Source: Chlorops oryzae
Lineage: Eukaryota; Arthropoda; Insecta; Diptera; Chloropidae
Direction of reading: 5' to 3'
NCBI GenBank assembly: GCA_020466095.1
Contig: CM035807.1
Span: 65,343,050-65,407,049, forward strand
DNA length: 64,000 bases
In this document: positions 19,551 through 30,179 of the stretch, in pieces
Layout of the letters: every line of letters starts with the position of its first letter
Numbering within the stretch: the stretch's first letter is position 1
Translations under genes and position numbers: made by a program
Notes under the pieces: model-generated
Told to the model about the DNA's origin: nothing
The model's database searches: none
What the model saw: only the letters and a program-made list of their open reading frames with translations

Positions 19551-22233
19551 ATTTCCTAAAAATTTGTGCCTGGAATTCGAACGGGTTACCCAAGCATAAG
19601 CTAGAAATTCAGAATTTCTTTAATCAGGAAGAAGTTGACGTTATGCTTCTCTCTGAAACACATTTAACAAACAAAAATTTCTTCTCAATCCCCGGGTACA
19701 TATTTTATCAAACCAACCACCCAGACGGCAAGGCGCATGGAGGCACGGGTATACTTATTCGTAGAAGAATACAACATTTTATTCTAGATTCTTACAGTTA
19801 TGATTTCCTTCAGGCAACAACGCTTTACGTAATAGTGAGAGGTAAAAATCTGGTTTTATCGGCGATTTATTGCCCACCTCGTTTTAGCATAACCGAAAAA
19901 ATTTTCTTAGACTTCTTTAAGACATTAGGTGATAAGTTCCTAGCAGCAGGAGATTATAATGCAAAGCACATTTTCTGGGGTTCCAGAACGTGCAATCCTA
20001 AGGGTCAGCAATTATACAAGGCAATTGTCAATAAAAACAATTCTCTAGACTTTCTATCTCCAAAACAACCAACTTATTGGCCAACAGATCTCCAAAAAAT
20101 TCCAGACCTCTTAGATTTTGGAATAACTAAAGGTATTGCAAGAGAGCTTATTTCTGCAAAAGCAACAACCGACCTCTCCTCAGATCATTCCCCAGTTGTA
20201 TTCGTTTTGAACAAATATCCGGAACCAGTAGAGCGCCCACCCAGCTTAAAAGATGCAGGCACAAATTGGTTAAAATACAAAAAGCACATAAGTGCGCATA
20301 TTCATACTAACTATAAAATTGAATGCATTGATCATATTGACGATGCCGTAACTGTTTTTAACTCTAATTTGGCATCAGCAGCACAAAACTAGACTCCTCG
20401 TACTAAATATAGAACAAAACACGCCTTCTCTAATAGGGAAATTGAAAATCTCGTTGCAGAAAAACGAAGATTCAGGCGCGAATGGCAGCGGGTTCGTTCT
20501 CCGTTGGCCAAAAACAAGCTAAAACAAGTAGAAAAAAAGCTAAGAGCAAGTTTTAATAGGGAGAAAGAATGCAAAACCCGCAACTTTGTCGAGAACCTTA
20601 CGCCCAGAGGCTCAAATCGTAGTTTCTTGTGGTTGGCAAGCCGCTCTATGAAGACCCCAGTACAGAGTGGAACACCCGTTCGGTGTCTCAACAGTGGATG
20701 GGCGCGCTCAGATGAAGAGAAAGCTATGGTTTTTGCTGTGCACCTCAATAAGGTTTTCCAACCGAATCCGAGCAATGCTGAGCATGTTCTCCCAACTTTG
20801 TCCGAAAACACTCGTAGAATTTCCAACCAAATCAGTTCGGTATCATAAAAAATGAACTGGTCTGCAAAAAAGCCCCGGGACATGATCTTGTCACTCCAAA
20901 AATGTTAAAAAATATACCATTCGTAGCAGTACAGTTTTCAACAGTCTTATTTAATGCAATTATTGAATTCAGCTACTTCCCAAAATATTGGAAATGGTCG
21001 GTTATTAAAATGGGTCCTAAGCCAGGAAAAGATCCTACCCAAACATCCTCTTATAGACCAATTAGCCTCCTGCCTTGTCTCTCAAAGTTATTCGAAAAGT
21101 TACTCATAGCTAAATTAACACCTTATCTGCAAGAGCAGAACATTATCCCTACACATCAATTCGGGTTTAGAAAACAACACGGTACTATTGAACAGGTAAA
21201 TCGGATTACAAATGAAATAAGACTTGCCTATGAAAATCGGGAGTACTGCTCTGCAGTATTCCTTGATGTGCAACAAGCGTTCGATAAAGTTTGGCATGAC
21301 GGACTGTTATACAAAATCAGAAGATTACTTCCCTTTAATTTTCACGCGATCTTTGAGTCATACTTAAAACATAGAACGTATCAAGTAAGACATAACTCAT
21401 TTATTACAAAAACCTTTCAAATAAACGCGGGAGTCCCCCAAGGGAGTGTTGTTGGGCCTTTTCTTTACCTTGTATACACAGCAGATATTCCAAATAACGA
21501 TAGAATATTGATTTCAACATTTGCTGATGACACAGCGGTACTTAGTCGGCACAAGAACATAAGTATCGCAACTTCTCAGCTTCAAGATCACTTGAGCGAA
21601 ATCCAAAGCTGGTTATCTAAATGGCGTAGCAAAATTAATGAGCCTAAATGTCAACACATTAATTTCACGCTCAATAGAAAAGCTTCTCCAGACATTTTCC
21701 TTAATAATGTACGCATCCCACAATGTGAGGAAGTCACATATCTCGGTATTCATTTGGACAAAAGACTGACATGGCGTAAGCATATTGAAGCCAAGAGAAC
21801 CCAAATGAAGCTTAAAGCCAACAGCCTGCACTGGTTAATAAATAGCCGCTCTCCTCTAAAGCTTGAATATAAAATCCTTCTATACAACCAAGTTATAAAA
21901 CCAATATGGACGTATGGTTTACAATTGTATGGAAATGCCAGCTCTTCGAATATAGAAATCCTGCAAAGAGCACAGTCCAAGATCCTAAGGACTATAACAG
22001 GAGCTCCTTGGTTTGTTTCGAATGAACGGATCCATAAAGAGCTCAACGTAGAACTGGTTAAAACAGAGTTCACCAATATCAAAGAGAAATACTTCAATAA
22101 ATTGCGCAGACATGTAAATTCACTTGCCCGTGGATTATCGAACACATCGTACTCTTCGAGATTGAAAAGAAATGACCGGCCAGCAATTATAAATCGTTCT
22201 ACAACAGCAGGTGCAATCCATGCACATCCATAA
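19547..22233 (+). pseudogene. Jockey ORF2: endonuclease and reverse transcriptase, disrupted
   Basis: The start ATG overlaps the ORF1 stop. The AP-type endonuclease shows WN near the start, LLSETHL, AGDYNAKH and SDHSPVVF. A TAG at 20390-20392 stops the frame after SAAQN; the coding sense continues in the same frame to about 20848. There a 14-bp deletion relative to the other copy shifts the frame. Reverse transcriptase follows from 20902: YRPISLLP, HQFGFRK, FLDVQQAFDKVWH, NAGVPQGSVVGPFLY and the catalytic FADDTAVL, then a C-terminal region ending at 22233 inside a 74-bp tandem repeat. The enzyme would nick target DNA and prime cDNA synthesis there. Confidence 0.9.
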
Positions 22234-22376
22234 ACTCAGCTTTCCTAGCTGATCGTCTACTCGGTGGGTGCACTCCATGCACCCTTGCAATCCACGCACA
22301 TCCATAAACTCAGCTTTCCTAGCTGATCGTCTACTCGGTGGGTGCACTCCATGCACCCTTGCAATCCACGCACAGC
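22213..22376 (+). repeat. 74-bp tandem repeat spanning the ORF2 stop
   Basis: GCAATCCAYGCACATCC recurs at 22213, 22287 and 22361, giving a period of 74 bp and about 2.2 copies. The ORF2 stop lies in the first unit. The second Jockey copy has the same duplication (about 54475-54640), so it belongs to the family rather than to one insertion. Confidence 0.85.
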
Positions 22377-22737
22377 CTAGCTGCTTAAAATCTTCGTTTC
22401 CGCACCGTCAATATGTTACGTGTTTCTTCACACATCAGCAAAGCCCAGTTTTCGGTATCCGAGGCCCGCAATGAACTTATTACTAAGTCATAAACTTTTC
22501 AATTAAGAAAATGCTTTGTGATTTGTAATATTGTCCAAATAAGGTGTAAGATTTAAAAACTTATTGCTAGACTCCTATATTAGAGGAGTGATCCAATAAA
22601 TAATAAAATGTTTAAAAAAAAAAATAAAAAAAATTTTGAACCATTCAAATTTTCGTAAAATCTTTAAATTCTCAGTTTTTTAAATAATGTTAATGTTAGA
22701 TTACCTACTTTTCAAAAAAAAAAAAAAAATACGTTCG

Positions 22738-22766
22738 CTGGAGCAGGGATCGAACCCGCCGACAAG
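22738..22766 (-). other. tRNA-like 3' half with poly-T on its downstream side
   Basis: On the minus strand it reads CGGCGGGTTCGATCCCTGCT, with a good B box (GGTTCGATCCC), followed by a T-rich run. No 5' half is recognisable, so this is a fragment or a SINE remnant. Confidence 0.3.
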
Positions 22767-22779
22767 AATTTATATCAAA

Positions 22780-23040
22780 ATTAAGAAGTTCTCGAAATGT
22801 ACTTCAAGATTTGAAATCGTAGTTACTATGATTTGGTATCGTAGTTCCTATGAAATAACATTATAGTTCCTAAGATGGAATATCGTTAAATCTACGTTAT
22901 ATATCGTTGAAATCAATGACATTCCTCATCGTAGAAACTACTGCAAAGCTGCCGTAGAATCTATGATATCCTGCAATTGGACCTATATCAATTGCGGATA
23001 TAATAGATTCTACGTCCGATATCATAGATTCTACGACGGA
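22780..23040. repeat. Cluster of short imperfect palindromes (CGTAGAATCTA/ATCGTAG)
   Basis: CCGTAGAATCTATGATATC at about 22952 is the inverse of GATATCATAGATTCTACG at about 23018, with another TAGATTCTACG and two CAATTG in between. Upstream, ATCGTAGTTCCTATG-like motifs recur. The block directly abuts the left TIR of the next element and has no coding potential. Confidence 0.5.
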
Positions 23041-23051
23041 ATTTTTTGAGT

Positions 23052-25100
23052 GTATTGTTTGTAGTATTTCTCGGCTCCAATAATAGAGCAGAATTTGGAA
23101 TTTCGAACCATGAGGGATATCGAACCACTTAGTAGTTGACATTTGTCCAATTCATTCTTGTTAATGGGGTCTACATCTTTTTTGAAATTCTTTCTCAAGG
23201 CATTTCTTTTATGTTGCACGAAAGTATCCCTTTTCAGAGTCCAGCATTAATCTGCCAATATGTTGATGTCCCATAAACATTGAAGGGGTGTCTTCATTTC
23301 TTTGATGTCCTCATGTAACCTTTCCCACTGCTCCTCACTCTAATCTCCTGGATTTTCTAAAAAATTCTCTAAATGGGAATCCAAAAAGTGAACATTGAGG
23401 TCCACCAAACACCCTTAAACTTAAAAGTTGTTGAACAATTCCTCCACAACTTTTTTGTAATTTGGTTCCAGGAAACTTCTCACAAACATCAACAAAATTC
23501 CTTCACGCCTTCACCTCATCTCCGTCCATCTTGCTCGGGAATTCTGCATCCTTAATGAGTTCCTTTATTTGTGGACCATTTAAAATCCCCTCGATGATTT
23601 TAGCTTCGGCAAGTTTTGGGTATTGAAAGGAGTCACTACTTCTTTTCTTACGGGCTTTGACGAGGTGCTTTATTAATCCTAGTTTTATATGGAGCGGTTG
23701 CAATAGTATTTCTGTCGGTTCCATCAAATTGCTTTGAACAAAATTTTTTCTCCCCAAAACCAAACTATCACGCGATTTCCACACTTTCGTTTTATAATGT
23801 TTTTCACGCGCTCTGATCTCCCAATCACAAAGGCAGCACCGATATCTTGCGAAACCACTTTGTTGTCCCAATAGAAGTGTTACGACTTTCAAATCCGTAC
23901 ATATTCTCCAGTTATATTTTTTGTTATAAATTTTAGGGAGTAAGTACACCATATTGGAATAATTTTTACTCAATATCGTCGAATGCCCCAAAGAAATGGC
24001 TGCAAAATCACTGCCGTTATGTAGTAGAACTGCTTTCAAGCTCCTCGTTGCAGAATCAATATTTAAGCGCCACTGATTAGGGTCATGTCCGATCTCGAAC
24101 TCGCTGAATAGTTTGTCCGCATCTTTAAAATAAACGAAGGAGTTTTCCCTGTTAAAGTATTTTCGCAAAAGATCGTCTCTTTTCCTGAAATTCGTGCCTT
24201 TTACGCCTTGTTCAAGGCTTTTTTGTCTTTGAGTCGTGAAGCCAGCAGTTCTGATTGTTCCTTAGACAGGCTCAAATCTCTCACCAAGTTATTCAGTTCA
24301 GATTGGTTGATCTTTGATTGGGATTTTGGTCTCATGTGGGCACATTCAAAGTGATCATCCCATTTTCTACTATTCCATTTCACTCGTTTTCGCATGTTCG
24401 CGGAGAAGAAGCAATCGCTATCGTGATTTTCAGGGGCACGGCAAATTTTAGGCGAAGAAAAGGTCTGTCTTTGATAACCACAAACCCAATCTCTTAATCG
24501 GGCTCTGCAAGTAGTACAAATGACTTTTGGGGCCCAAGAGTTGTTTGCGGGGTCATCGCTTATTTTAAAACATTTGGTGTAATTTTTTGTTTTATTTTAC
24601 CTGAGAATGCTTCCAGGTTATTCTTGGGATTATACTCACCCCACATAATACAGAAGAATTGTTTGTTCTTTGAACATTCTATTTTACTCACACTGCCAAA
24701 GCACTCATCACTGCTTGTAACATTACACGTCTCAAAAGCCAAGTTGCCTACCTCTGAAAAGTTGCGGTTGCATGATGACGACGCCTGCGGGTCCTCTTGC
24801 TCACCCTAACCAGCCGCCGAAACTGGGGTTCTGAACCCATGCTTCGTTATAAATCTCCTTCTTCTGCATGCCATTACGGCGTGGGATATAAAATGTATAC
24901 ACATCTTATATTACCATTTTTATAAACCAAATAAAAATTACAAACAATTATTGTGATTTTTACTAAAAACCCACTGAGGAGCATGAATTATACATTATCC
25001 ACTGGACAAACAAGAACTATGTAAGTGGTTCGATTACCCCATGGTTCGAAATTCCCTACTCTGCCCTATAATTGGAGCGGACATATACTACAAACAATAC
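23052..25100 (-). mobile_element. TIR element carrying an unclassified arthropod protein family (copy 1)
   Basis: The ends are imperfect inverted repeats of about 100 bp: 23052-23160 against 24995-25100. Both share GTATTGTTTGTAGTAT, GAATTTCGAACCAT and TCGAACCACTTA in the same order. A decayed minus-strand gene fills the interior. About 2.05 kb with one gene between inverted ends is the architecture of a DNA transposon. The target duplication is not clear. Confidence 0.65.
23110..24840 (-). pseudogene. Unclassified transposon-associated protein, degenerate copy 1
   Basis: Reading right to left, fragments line up with a protein family common in arthropod genomes under uncharacterised names. 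An N-terminal zinc-finger-like part comes first (WAPKVICTTC, about 24500-24540). Next is SELNNLVRDLSLSKEQSELL (about 24230-24300), then a core with LKAVLLHNGS, ICTDLKVVTLLLGQQSGFAR, CCLCDW and LLQPLHIKLGLIKHLVKA (23503-24168). A C-terminal part has VHFLDSHLEN and SEEQWERLHEDIKEM (about 23250-23400). Stops and frameshifts occur throughout, for example before SEEQ and within AD-CW. Conserved Asp, Cys and His residues (DLK, CxxC, HY) suggest a nuclease fold, but I cannot assign a superfamily. Confidence 0.7.
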
Positions 25101-25499
25101 GAACTCTTCAATATGTGCAATCCCATCAAATCATTCAAAATGGAAATTACTTTTAGCAAAGTGATGCGCTATTTTCTATGTGTGGTATTTTTGAGGTTAT
25201 ATTTCTTGGTCTTTAATTGCTTGGAAAAATTTCGTTTAACTTTGAAAACACTCGAGACACTTCAAAAGTGAATTCTCGCAAAAAAAAAAAAAATTGAAGT
25301 TCAGCAAAATTTACACCGACTGAATACCAACTTTTTAATATCATGAATTTTAAGGTTATTTTCGCTGTTAAAAATAATGTGTCGTTCAAAAAGCAAATGG
25401 ACTTCAGATTCGTGTTCAGCGTAGCGACAGGCATAAGGATCACATAGTCTCCTTTAAAGGGCATGACTTTTTTTTTTGTCGACCTCTGCTATTGTTGAA

Positions 25500-26160
25500 T
25501 TTCAAATATCTTTAGGAGGTGTTGGAAAAACTGTGGAAATAGATGAATCCAAGATTTGGCGCTGGAAATAGCAAAAATGGACATCGTGTGGAGGGTCAGT
25601 GAGTATTTGTTAGAATCGAACGCCAGAGTGTCATTGGTGTTATGGTACCAGTTCAGAAACGTGACACGTCGACTCTTATGTCAGTCATAAAGTATTGGAT
25701 TGAGACCGGCACCACAATAATTTCCGGCGGGTGAAAAGTAAGTGGTAAAATTAAGCAATAATCTGCAGTATTTTAACCAATTGTACTTTGAAGGCATACG
25801 ACTACTTGGAACCTGAAGGTTGCCAGCATTTGACGGTGAACAACAGCGTGCCATTTAAGTACTCAGAGACCAGGCGCACACAAACACGATCAATGTGGCG
25901 TTATGCAAAAACGGTTTTTCCAAAGTGTATGTGAAGGAAGCCATTCTTGCAATGGTATTTGGGAAAATAAATGTTTTTGTGGGAAGGTTGACCCCAGAAA
26001 AACGTCCCCCAAGCAGAAATTGTCAAAATTGCTCGCTAATTATATGAAATTGTGAGGGAGCGTCAGGTTTTGGAGGATTTTGATTTGAGCGATTTCGATA
26101 AAGAAGACGAGGGCGAAAGCGATTCAACCGAGTCCGTCTCCACAACGTATTAAATGGTTC
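25500..26160 (+). pseudogene. Merlin/ISXO2-like transposase remnant
   Basis: Translating across stops gives pieces of the ISXO2/Merlin (IS1016-like) transposase in order: IGGVGKTVEIDESKIWRWK, GHRVEGQ, MVPVQKRDTSTL, IIKYWIETGTTII, then AYDYLEPEG, HLTVNNSVPFK and MWRYAKTVF. The first catalytic Asp (in EIDESK) is kept. The second (SDCWKAY in the family) is not intact. A GT...AG block of about 65 bp (about 25733-25800) before AYDYLE may be a small intron or a divergent insertion. The frame ends in an acidic tail (DLSDFDKEDEGESD). No TIRs were recognised. Confidence 0.6.
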
Positions 26161-26311
26161 TTCTTAGGACCAATGCGTTTTATAAAGCGGTTCTTTTCAG
26201 GGCAACCAAGATTTGACCGAAGAGACTACAGATCTAAAATTTTTCATTTACTCAAAAATTTAGAAAAATCACTTGTAAAGTTCTATATTTTTCGCTTCAT
26301 TTTATAGTAAA

Positions 26312-27412
26312 AACAAATAAGAAAGCTAAAGTCGGTCAAGCCCGACTTTTAAATACCCAGCGTCCCGACATTATGAGTGCACTATGTTTTTCTTCTCTAT
26401 TTGTGGGCGTGGCAGTGGGAGGACCACATAAATTATTTCCCTACACCTTTCATTCGCCTTGGTCAACCTATGTTGCGAATTTTAAGCTTCTACGCCTTTT
26501 ACTTCGGAAGTTACGAAAAATCTTCATTTTTGGGCGTGGCAGTGGGCGGGCTACATAAAATTTTTACCTACAACTTTCATTTGCCTTGGTGAACCTATGT
26601 TGCGAATTCGACCACATAAAATTTTTACCTACACCTTTCATTCGCCTTGGTGAACCTATGTTGCGAATTCGAAGCTTCTACGCCATTTACTTCGGAAGTT
26701 ACGAAAAATCTTCATTTGTGGGCGTGGCAGCGGGCGGGCCAGTTAAATTTTTTCCCTACACCTTTCGTTTGCCTTGGTCAACCTATGTTACGAATTTGAA
26801 GCGTCTACGCCTATTAATTCGGAAGTTACGAAAAATCTCCATTTGTGGGCGTGGAAGTGGGCGGGCCATATAAATTTTTTTCCTATACCTTTCATTCGCC
26901 GTGGTCAACCTATGCTGCGAATTTGAACCTTCTATTCCTTTTATTTCACAAGTTACGATAAGCCCTTATTTGTGTGCTTATTTGTGGGCGTGGCTCACGG
27001 AGAGCGGCGTCCATTTTTTTCCAGGATATGTGCCTTTTTGTATTTTATCAGTACACCAAATATCAATAGAATGTGTTGAGTGGTTCGCAAGTTACAAGCA
27101 TTTTACTGAAAACACATTATATTCATTTGTGGGCGTGGCAGTCAGCGAATGTCTCCAATTTTTACTTAGGATCATACTCGGATCCCCATATACCTGTGAG
27201 CCAAATTTCGACTTGATTGGTCCAGCCGTTTCGGAGGAGATCCGACCACGGACGGACGGACAGACGGACGGACGGACAGACGGACATGTCTAAATCGATT
27301 CAAATTTTGATCCTGATCATTTCTATATATATATGTCTATATCTCCGGAGCTTAGTTCTCCCTGTTACAAGATTCGCACAAAACTAATATACCCCGCTTA
27401 CGCTGGGTATAA
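26312..27412 (-). mobile_element. DINE-1/Helentron-like element (copy E)
   Basis: Minus-oriented relative of the 7391-8587 element. The 3' hairpin end is at the left (AAGTCGGTCAAGCCCGACTT) and the TATACCCAGCGTAAGCGGGG-type 5' end at the right. Internal units of about 126 bp and a CGGA/CAGA microsatellite (about 27251-27285) have the same order. Open frames here are by-products of the repeat. Confidence 0.8.
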
Positions 27413-28395
27413 TAAATGCTTTTTGATTATTTCACATCCTATTTCATAGCTTTCCTTCCTAACTTTTTTATTCTGTTTTCATATTCGCTATATTTAACCA
27501 CAAATTTCTAGCAAATAGTAACAATTTGGCAAATTTATTTTGTGCAAGAAGTTTTCTTCATGTAGCAGCTTTTGTTTATAAAAACGCATGTATTTCCATT
27601 TTCCAAACATTTACAATTTAAATCTACGAATTGGTAGATTTTTTTATACACGTAAAAAATATATCTATCAGATTGGTAGATTTTCTCAAAAAATGGTCTG
27701 GCAGCGCTTTTATTACTTTGCTGTCAGTTTTTTCATTATTTACATTGTGATTCCATAAAAACTATACGCGGCTATACCTTCTTACCTAAACACAACCCCC
27801 AAAAACGGATCCCTGAAACGCCCCCAAAAAAATATATTCCCAAATATGTAATTCAATTTAAAACTTTCTGGTAAACACAATCTTTTCAACCACTCACAAT
27901 TTTTTTTTTTTACTAATCTGCCAGGCTGCCCTCAAAGCACCCGCCAAAAGAATGTGTTTATATACATTTGGGGAACATTATATGGTGCAAAGTTTCTTCC
28001 CATGTGATTTTCTGATACGCTTAAGTAACTGCAATCTCCTCTAGGTCCTCCTTACCACTTGTTCAAAACGCCATGGTATGCTTTTGACTTTTCGTTTTAT
28101 ATCTTCTCTAAAAATATATATATGGGACCTGAAAAATTATTGTCAAGTAAAATAAATATAAGATGGAACAAATTCTAGAGAGTTAAATTAGTGAATTTTT
28201 GATAAAAATATTTATAGGTCTATTTATAGGCAAAAACAAGCAAATACGTCCAACAATTTTTTGTAGAAAACTTTGGAAAAAATATCAAGAAAGATCTAGT
28301 TAATAGCCTTGAAATTTTTTAAACTGATAAAAAAATATTTTGAATACATCATAGATACCTATCAATAAGTCCAAGAACTGAAAATTTCAACTTAC
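27413..28395 (-). other. Probable Duox intron sequence, no feature
   Basis: AT-rich, with no ORF resembling the next Duox exons. Two GGTAGA-type motifs lie at about 27630-27690, like those at 1480-1715. The donor of the last recognised Duox exon is at 28395 (GTAAGT on the minus strand). Confidence 0.5.
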
Positions 28396-28673
28396 TTAAG
28401 AAGTTCTGGGTTTGATTCAAATAACTCCGGATTAATTTCCTTCCATTGCTTTCGACGTTGAAGTCCAAAGGAGTCGCGTGCTGTATTATAGTCTGGCAGT
28501 CCATTATCGCGGCCTCTCATTATATTTAATGCGCCGAGGTCGCGTCGCGAGAACTCCATAGGGCCAAAAAGCTTATCACGTATATCTGAGCACAATACAG
28601 GGTCTTCGCGCTCAGAAATTTGGGACGCCATACCCAAAAGCACTTCTTCAAGAGTTGTGTCCGTAAAAAAGCC
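28396..28673 (-). CDS. Duox: Duox exon: end of the peroxidase-homology domain
   Basis: A 278-bp exon entered in phase 0 after an AG at 28674-28675 and leaving with two bases of a split codon before GTAAGT. It encodes GFFTDTTLEEVLLGMASQ through INPELFESNPELL. It includes the family signature FSRRDLGALNIMRGRDNGLP followed by DYNTAR, conserved in animal haem peroxidases and very close to dipteran Duox. Downstream exons (EF hands and the NADPH-oxidase half) would lie at lower coordinates but none was recognised in the window. Confidence 0.9.
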
Positions 28674-28747
28674 CTTAACAAGAAGCAATGAGTACGGTAA
28701 CAATACAATGTCTAGCAAGTATTTTAGTTTATAATGATAGATCTTAC

Positions 28748-29151
28748 ACTAGAGTCCCACCACGTAGAGCACAGACGTATTGCTGGGTAACCCATGGGAG
28801 TCTTACGGAAATTGCATTTAGAGTCCCGACGATAAATGCCAGGTGGTATCATGGTGTGACCGAATCTAAAAGCGGCGGCTTGAAAAACGTGGTCGACCCC
28901 CGGATGCACGTCTAGCTTGTAGTGCTTATAAGGTGGCAGTTTTGTACCCAAAAATGCAGGAAGGTATTCGTATAATATAATATTTTGTACACTGGCAATT
29001 ACTATATGCCGAGCTCGTTGAAATATATCTTCATCACTCCAGTCAGGGTGTGTATGCTTCACCCGCTGCGCTAACGTATTGTGCCAGCGTAAGAACAGTA
29101 TGGCAAAACTGAGAATAGCAGGGTTTTGGTTCGTGCGTGGATCACCCAGTA
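28748..29151 (-). CDS. Duox: Duox exon: central peroxidase-homology domain
   Basis: A 404-bp exon between an acceptor ending TGTAG and a GTAAGA donor. It completes the split Leu codon and reads LGDPRTNQNPAILSFAILFL, RWHNTLAQRVK, LYEYLPAFLG and FQAAAFRFGHTMIPPGIYRR, ending CSTWWDSS. The His in FRFGHTMI matches the proximal haem ligand of animal peroxidases. Where active peroxidases have Asn-Glu in the GDxRxNE motif, this has Asn-Gln. The intron to the next exon is 74 bp. Confidence 0.92.
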
Positions 29152-29214
29152 CTACAGCAAAACAAGCGAAATTAAACTCAAAGATTCTCTTCTTTAAATA
29201 TATTATATACTTAC

Positions 29215-29419
29215 AAAACAAGCGCTCGGGGCTTAGCATTTTCATCACATTTGGTATTGGGTTATTGAATAAAGGGACGCGCATTGTATTCCTAACAGGC
29301 ATTTTCCCAGTTTTGTCAGTGAGCAACGTTCCATTGTGAAACGAACGCAAAGCATTAAGCCATGCTTCTGAGGTACTGTATATGAAACTACCATCAATCC
29401 AAGCTGTCATTTGATTGAT
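29215..29419 (-). CDS. Duox: Duox exon: peroxidase-homology domain
   Basis: A 205-bp exon starting in phase 0 after TTAACAG and ending with one base of a split codon before GTAAGT. It encodes INQMTAWIDGSFIYSTSEAW, then LRSFHNGTLLTD, MRVPLFNNPIPN and MLSPERLF. The neighbouring introns are 63 and 60 bp. Sequence and small introns fit a functional gene with no lesion. Confidence 0.92.
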
Positions 29420-29479
29420 CTGTTAAAGTAGAAGTTGAGATTTTTTTGGTGTTTGTATACATATTTGCGGATAACACAC

Positions 29480-29829
29480 CTGCTCTCGTGGCGCGTTTGG
29501 ACTTTGCCCCGTGTTGCGATCATATGCCGCTCTATGAAAAGGTATGTACTTATCACCACGACATTCTTTATCGTACATTTCATCACATTTTTCGATATCG
29601 ATGCGATGAACTTCAATGGGGCATCCCGATTCAGATGCCATCACAATTTCATTCGCAACCACTTGCCCAAAGAAGGCCAACATAGCAGTGCGATTGTGCT
29701 TTGAACCTAATCCATCCCGACCATTCATGAACAGCCGACTAAGCCGACGAGTGGATGGTCGGTTCAACCCCGCCATTGCATAAACGCCGTCGGTGTATGA
29801 GGGTGGCGCTTTTCGCACCAAGTGACTGT
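29480..29829 (-). CDS. Duox: Duox exon: start of the peroxidase-homology domain
   Basis: A 350-bp exon after an AATTTCAG acceptor. Its first two bases complete a codon begun in the exon at 52692-52772, and it ends in phase 0 before GTGTGT. It encodes SHLVRKAPPSYTDGVYAMAG through NTGQSPNAPREQ. Duox makes H2O2 at the plasma membrane; in flies it acts in gut defence and cuticle cross-linking. At the place of the distal-His motif (QxxDHD in active peroxidases) this protein has QVVANE. The extracellular domain therefore lacks the distal His and the Ca-binding Asp, as reported for insect Duox. Cys residues in GCPIE and EKCDEMYDKEC are conserved. Confidence 0.93.
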
Positions 29830-30170
29830 CTGAAATTATTTAAATTCAAATACTTCGAAAGGATGGCAAACATTTGAAATATTAAAAAAAAAAATTTATA
29901 ACTTTTCATCCTATTCCACTTTTTACTAAAAGCTGGGCTCGCTAAAATGGAAAATTTTATACTTGATTTTTGAATGTGTTTGGTGTAAATTTGCAACACC
30001 AAATTACAACAAACACACGAGAGCCTACGCTTCAGCTTTAGCTTCGCTGTAAGAGCAGCCTTGGTGTTTGTACCCATTATACCTTCGTTTTGTGCGGATA
30101 TTTATCAGCTAGAACTAAGCGCCGCAATCATCTTAACTTCGAAGCCTCAATATGAATTTTTTAAGGGATC

Positions 30171-30179
30171 TTTCTTTAA
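30171..30179. repeat. 9-bp target duplication of the Foldback-like element (left)
   Basis: TTTCTTTAA here is repeated at 34363-34371 directly after the opposite end of the element. Confidence 0.85.

Larger units (their letters stand above)
17666..22633 (+). mobile_element. Jockey-clade non-LTR retrotransposon, copy 1 (near full length)
   Basis: Starts GGCAACCCTTGTCGAAGACT, shared exactly with the start of the copy at 54225-59213, and ends in an A-rich tail (22613-22633). It contains a gag-like ORF1 with PRE_C2HC/zinc-knuckle region, then a 4-base ATGA overlap into ORF2 with endonuclease and reverse transcriptase. Both ORFs carry lesions. A small hairpin (CTCCT...AGGAG) lies about 40 bp before the tail. 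No convincing target duplication is seen. Confidence 0.9.

Noticed and set aside
26373..27293. Several overlapping frames on the plus strand
   Set aside because: Same repeat effect in another DINE-like copy; no independent gene.
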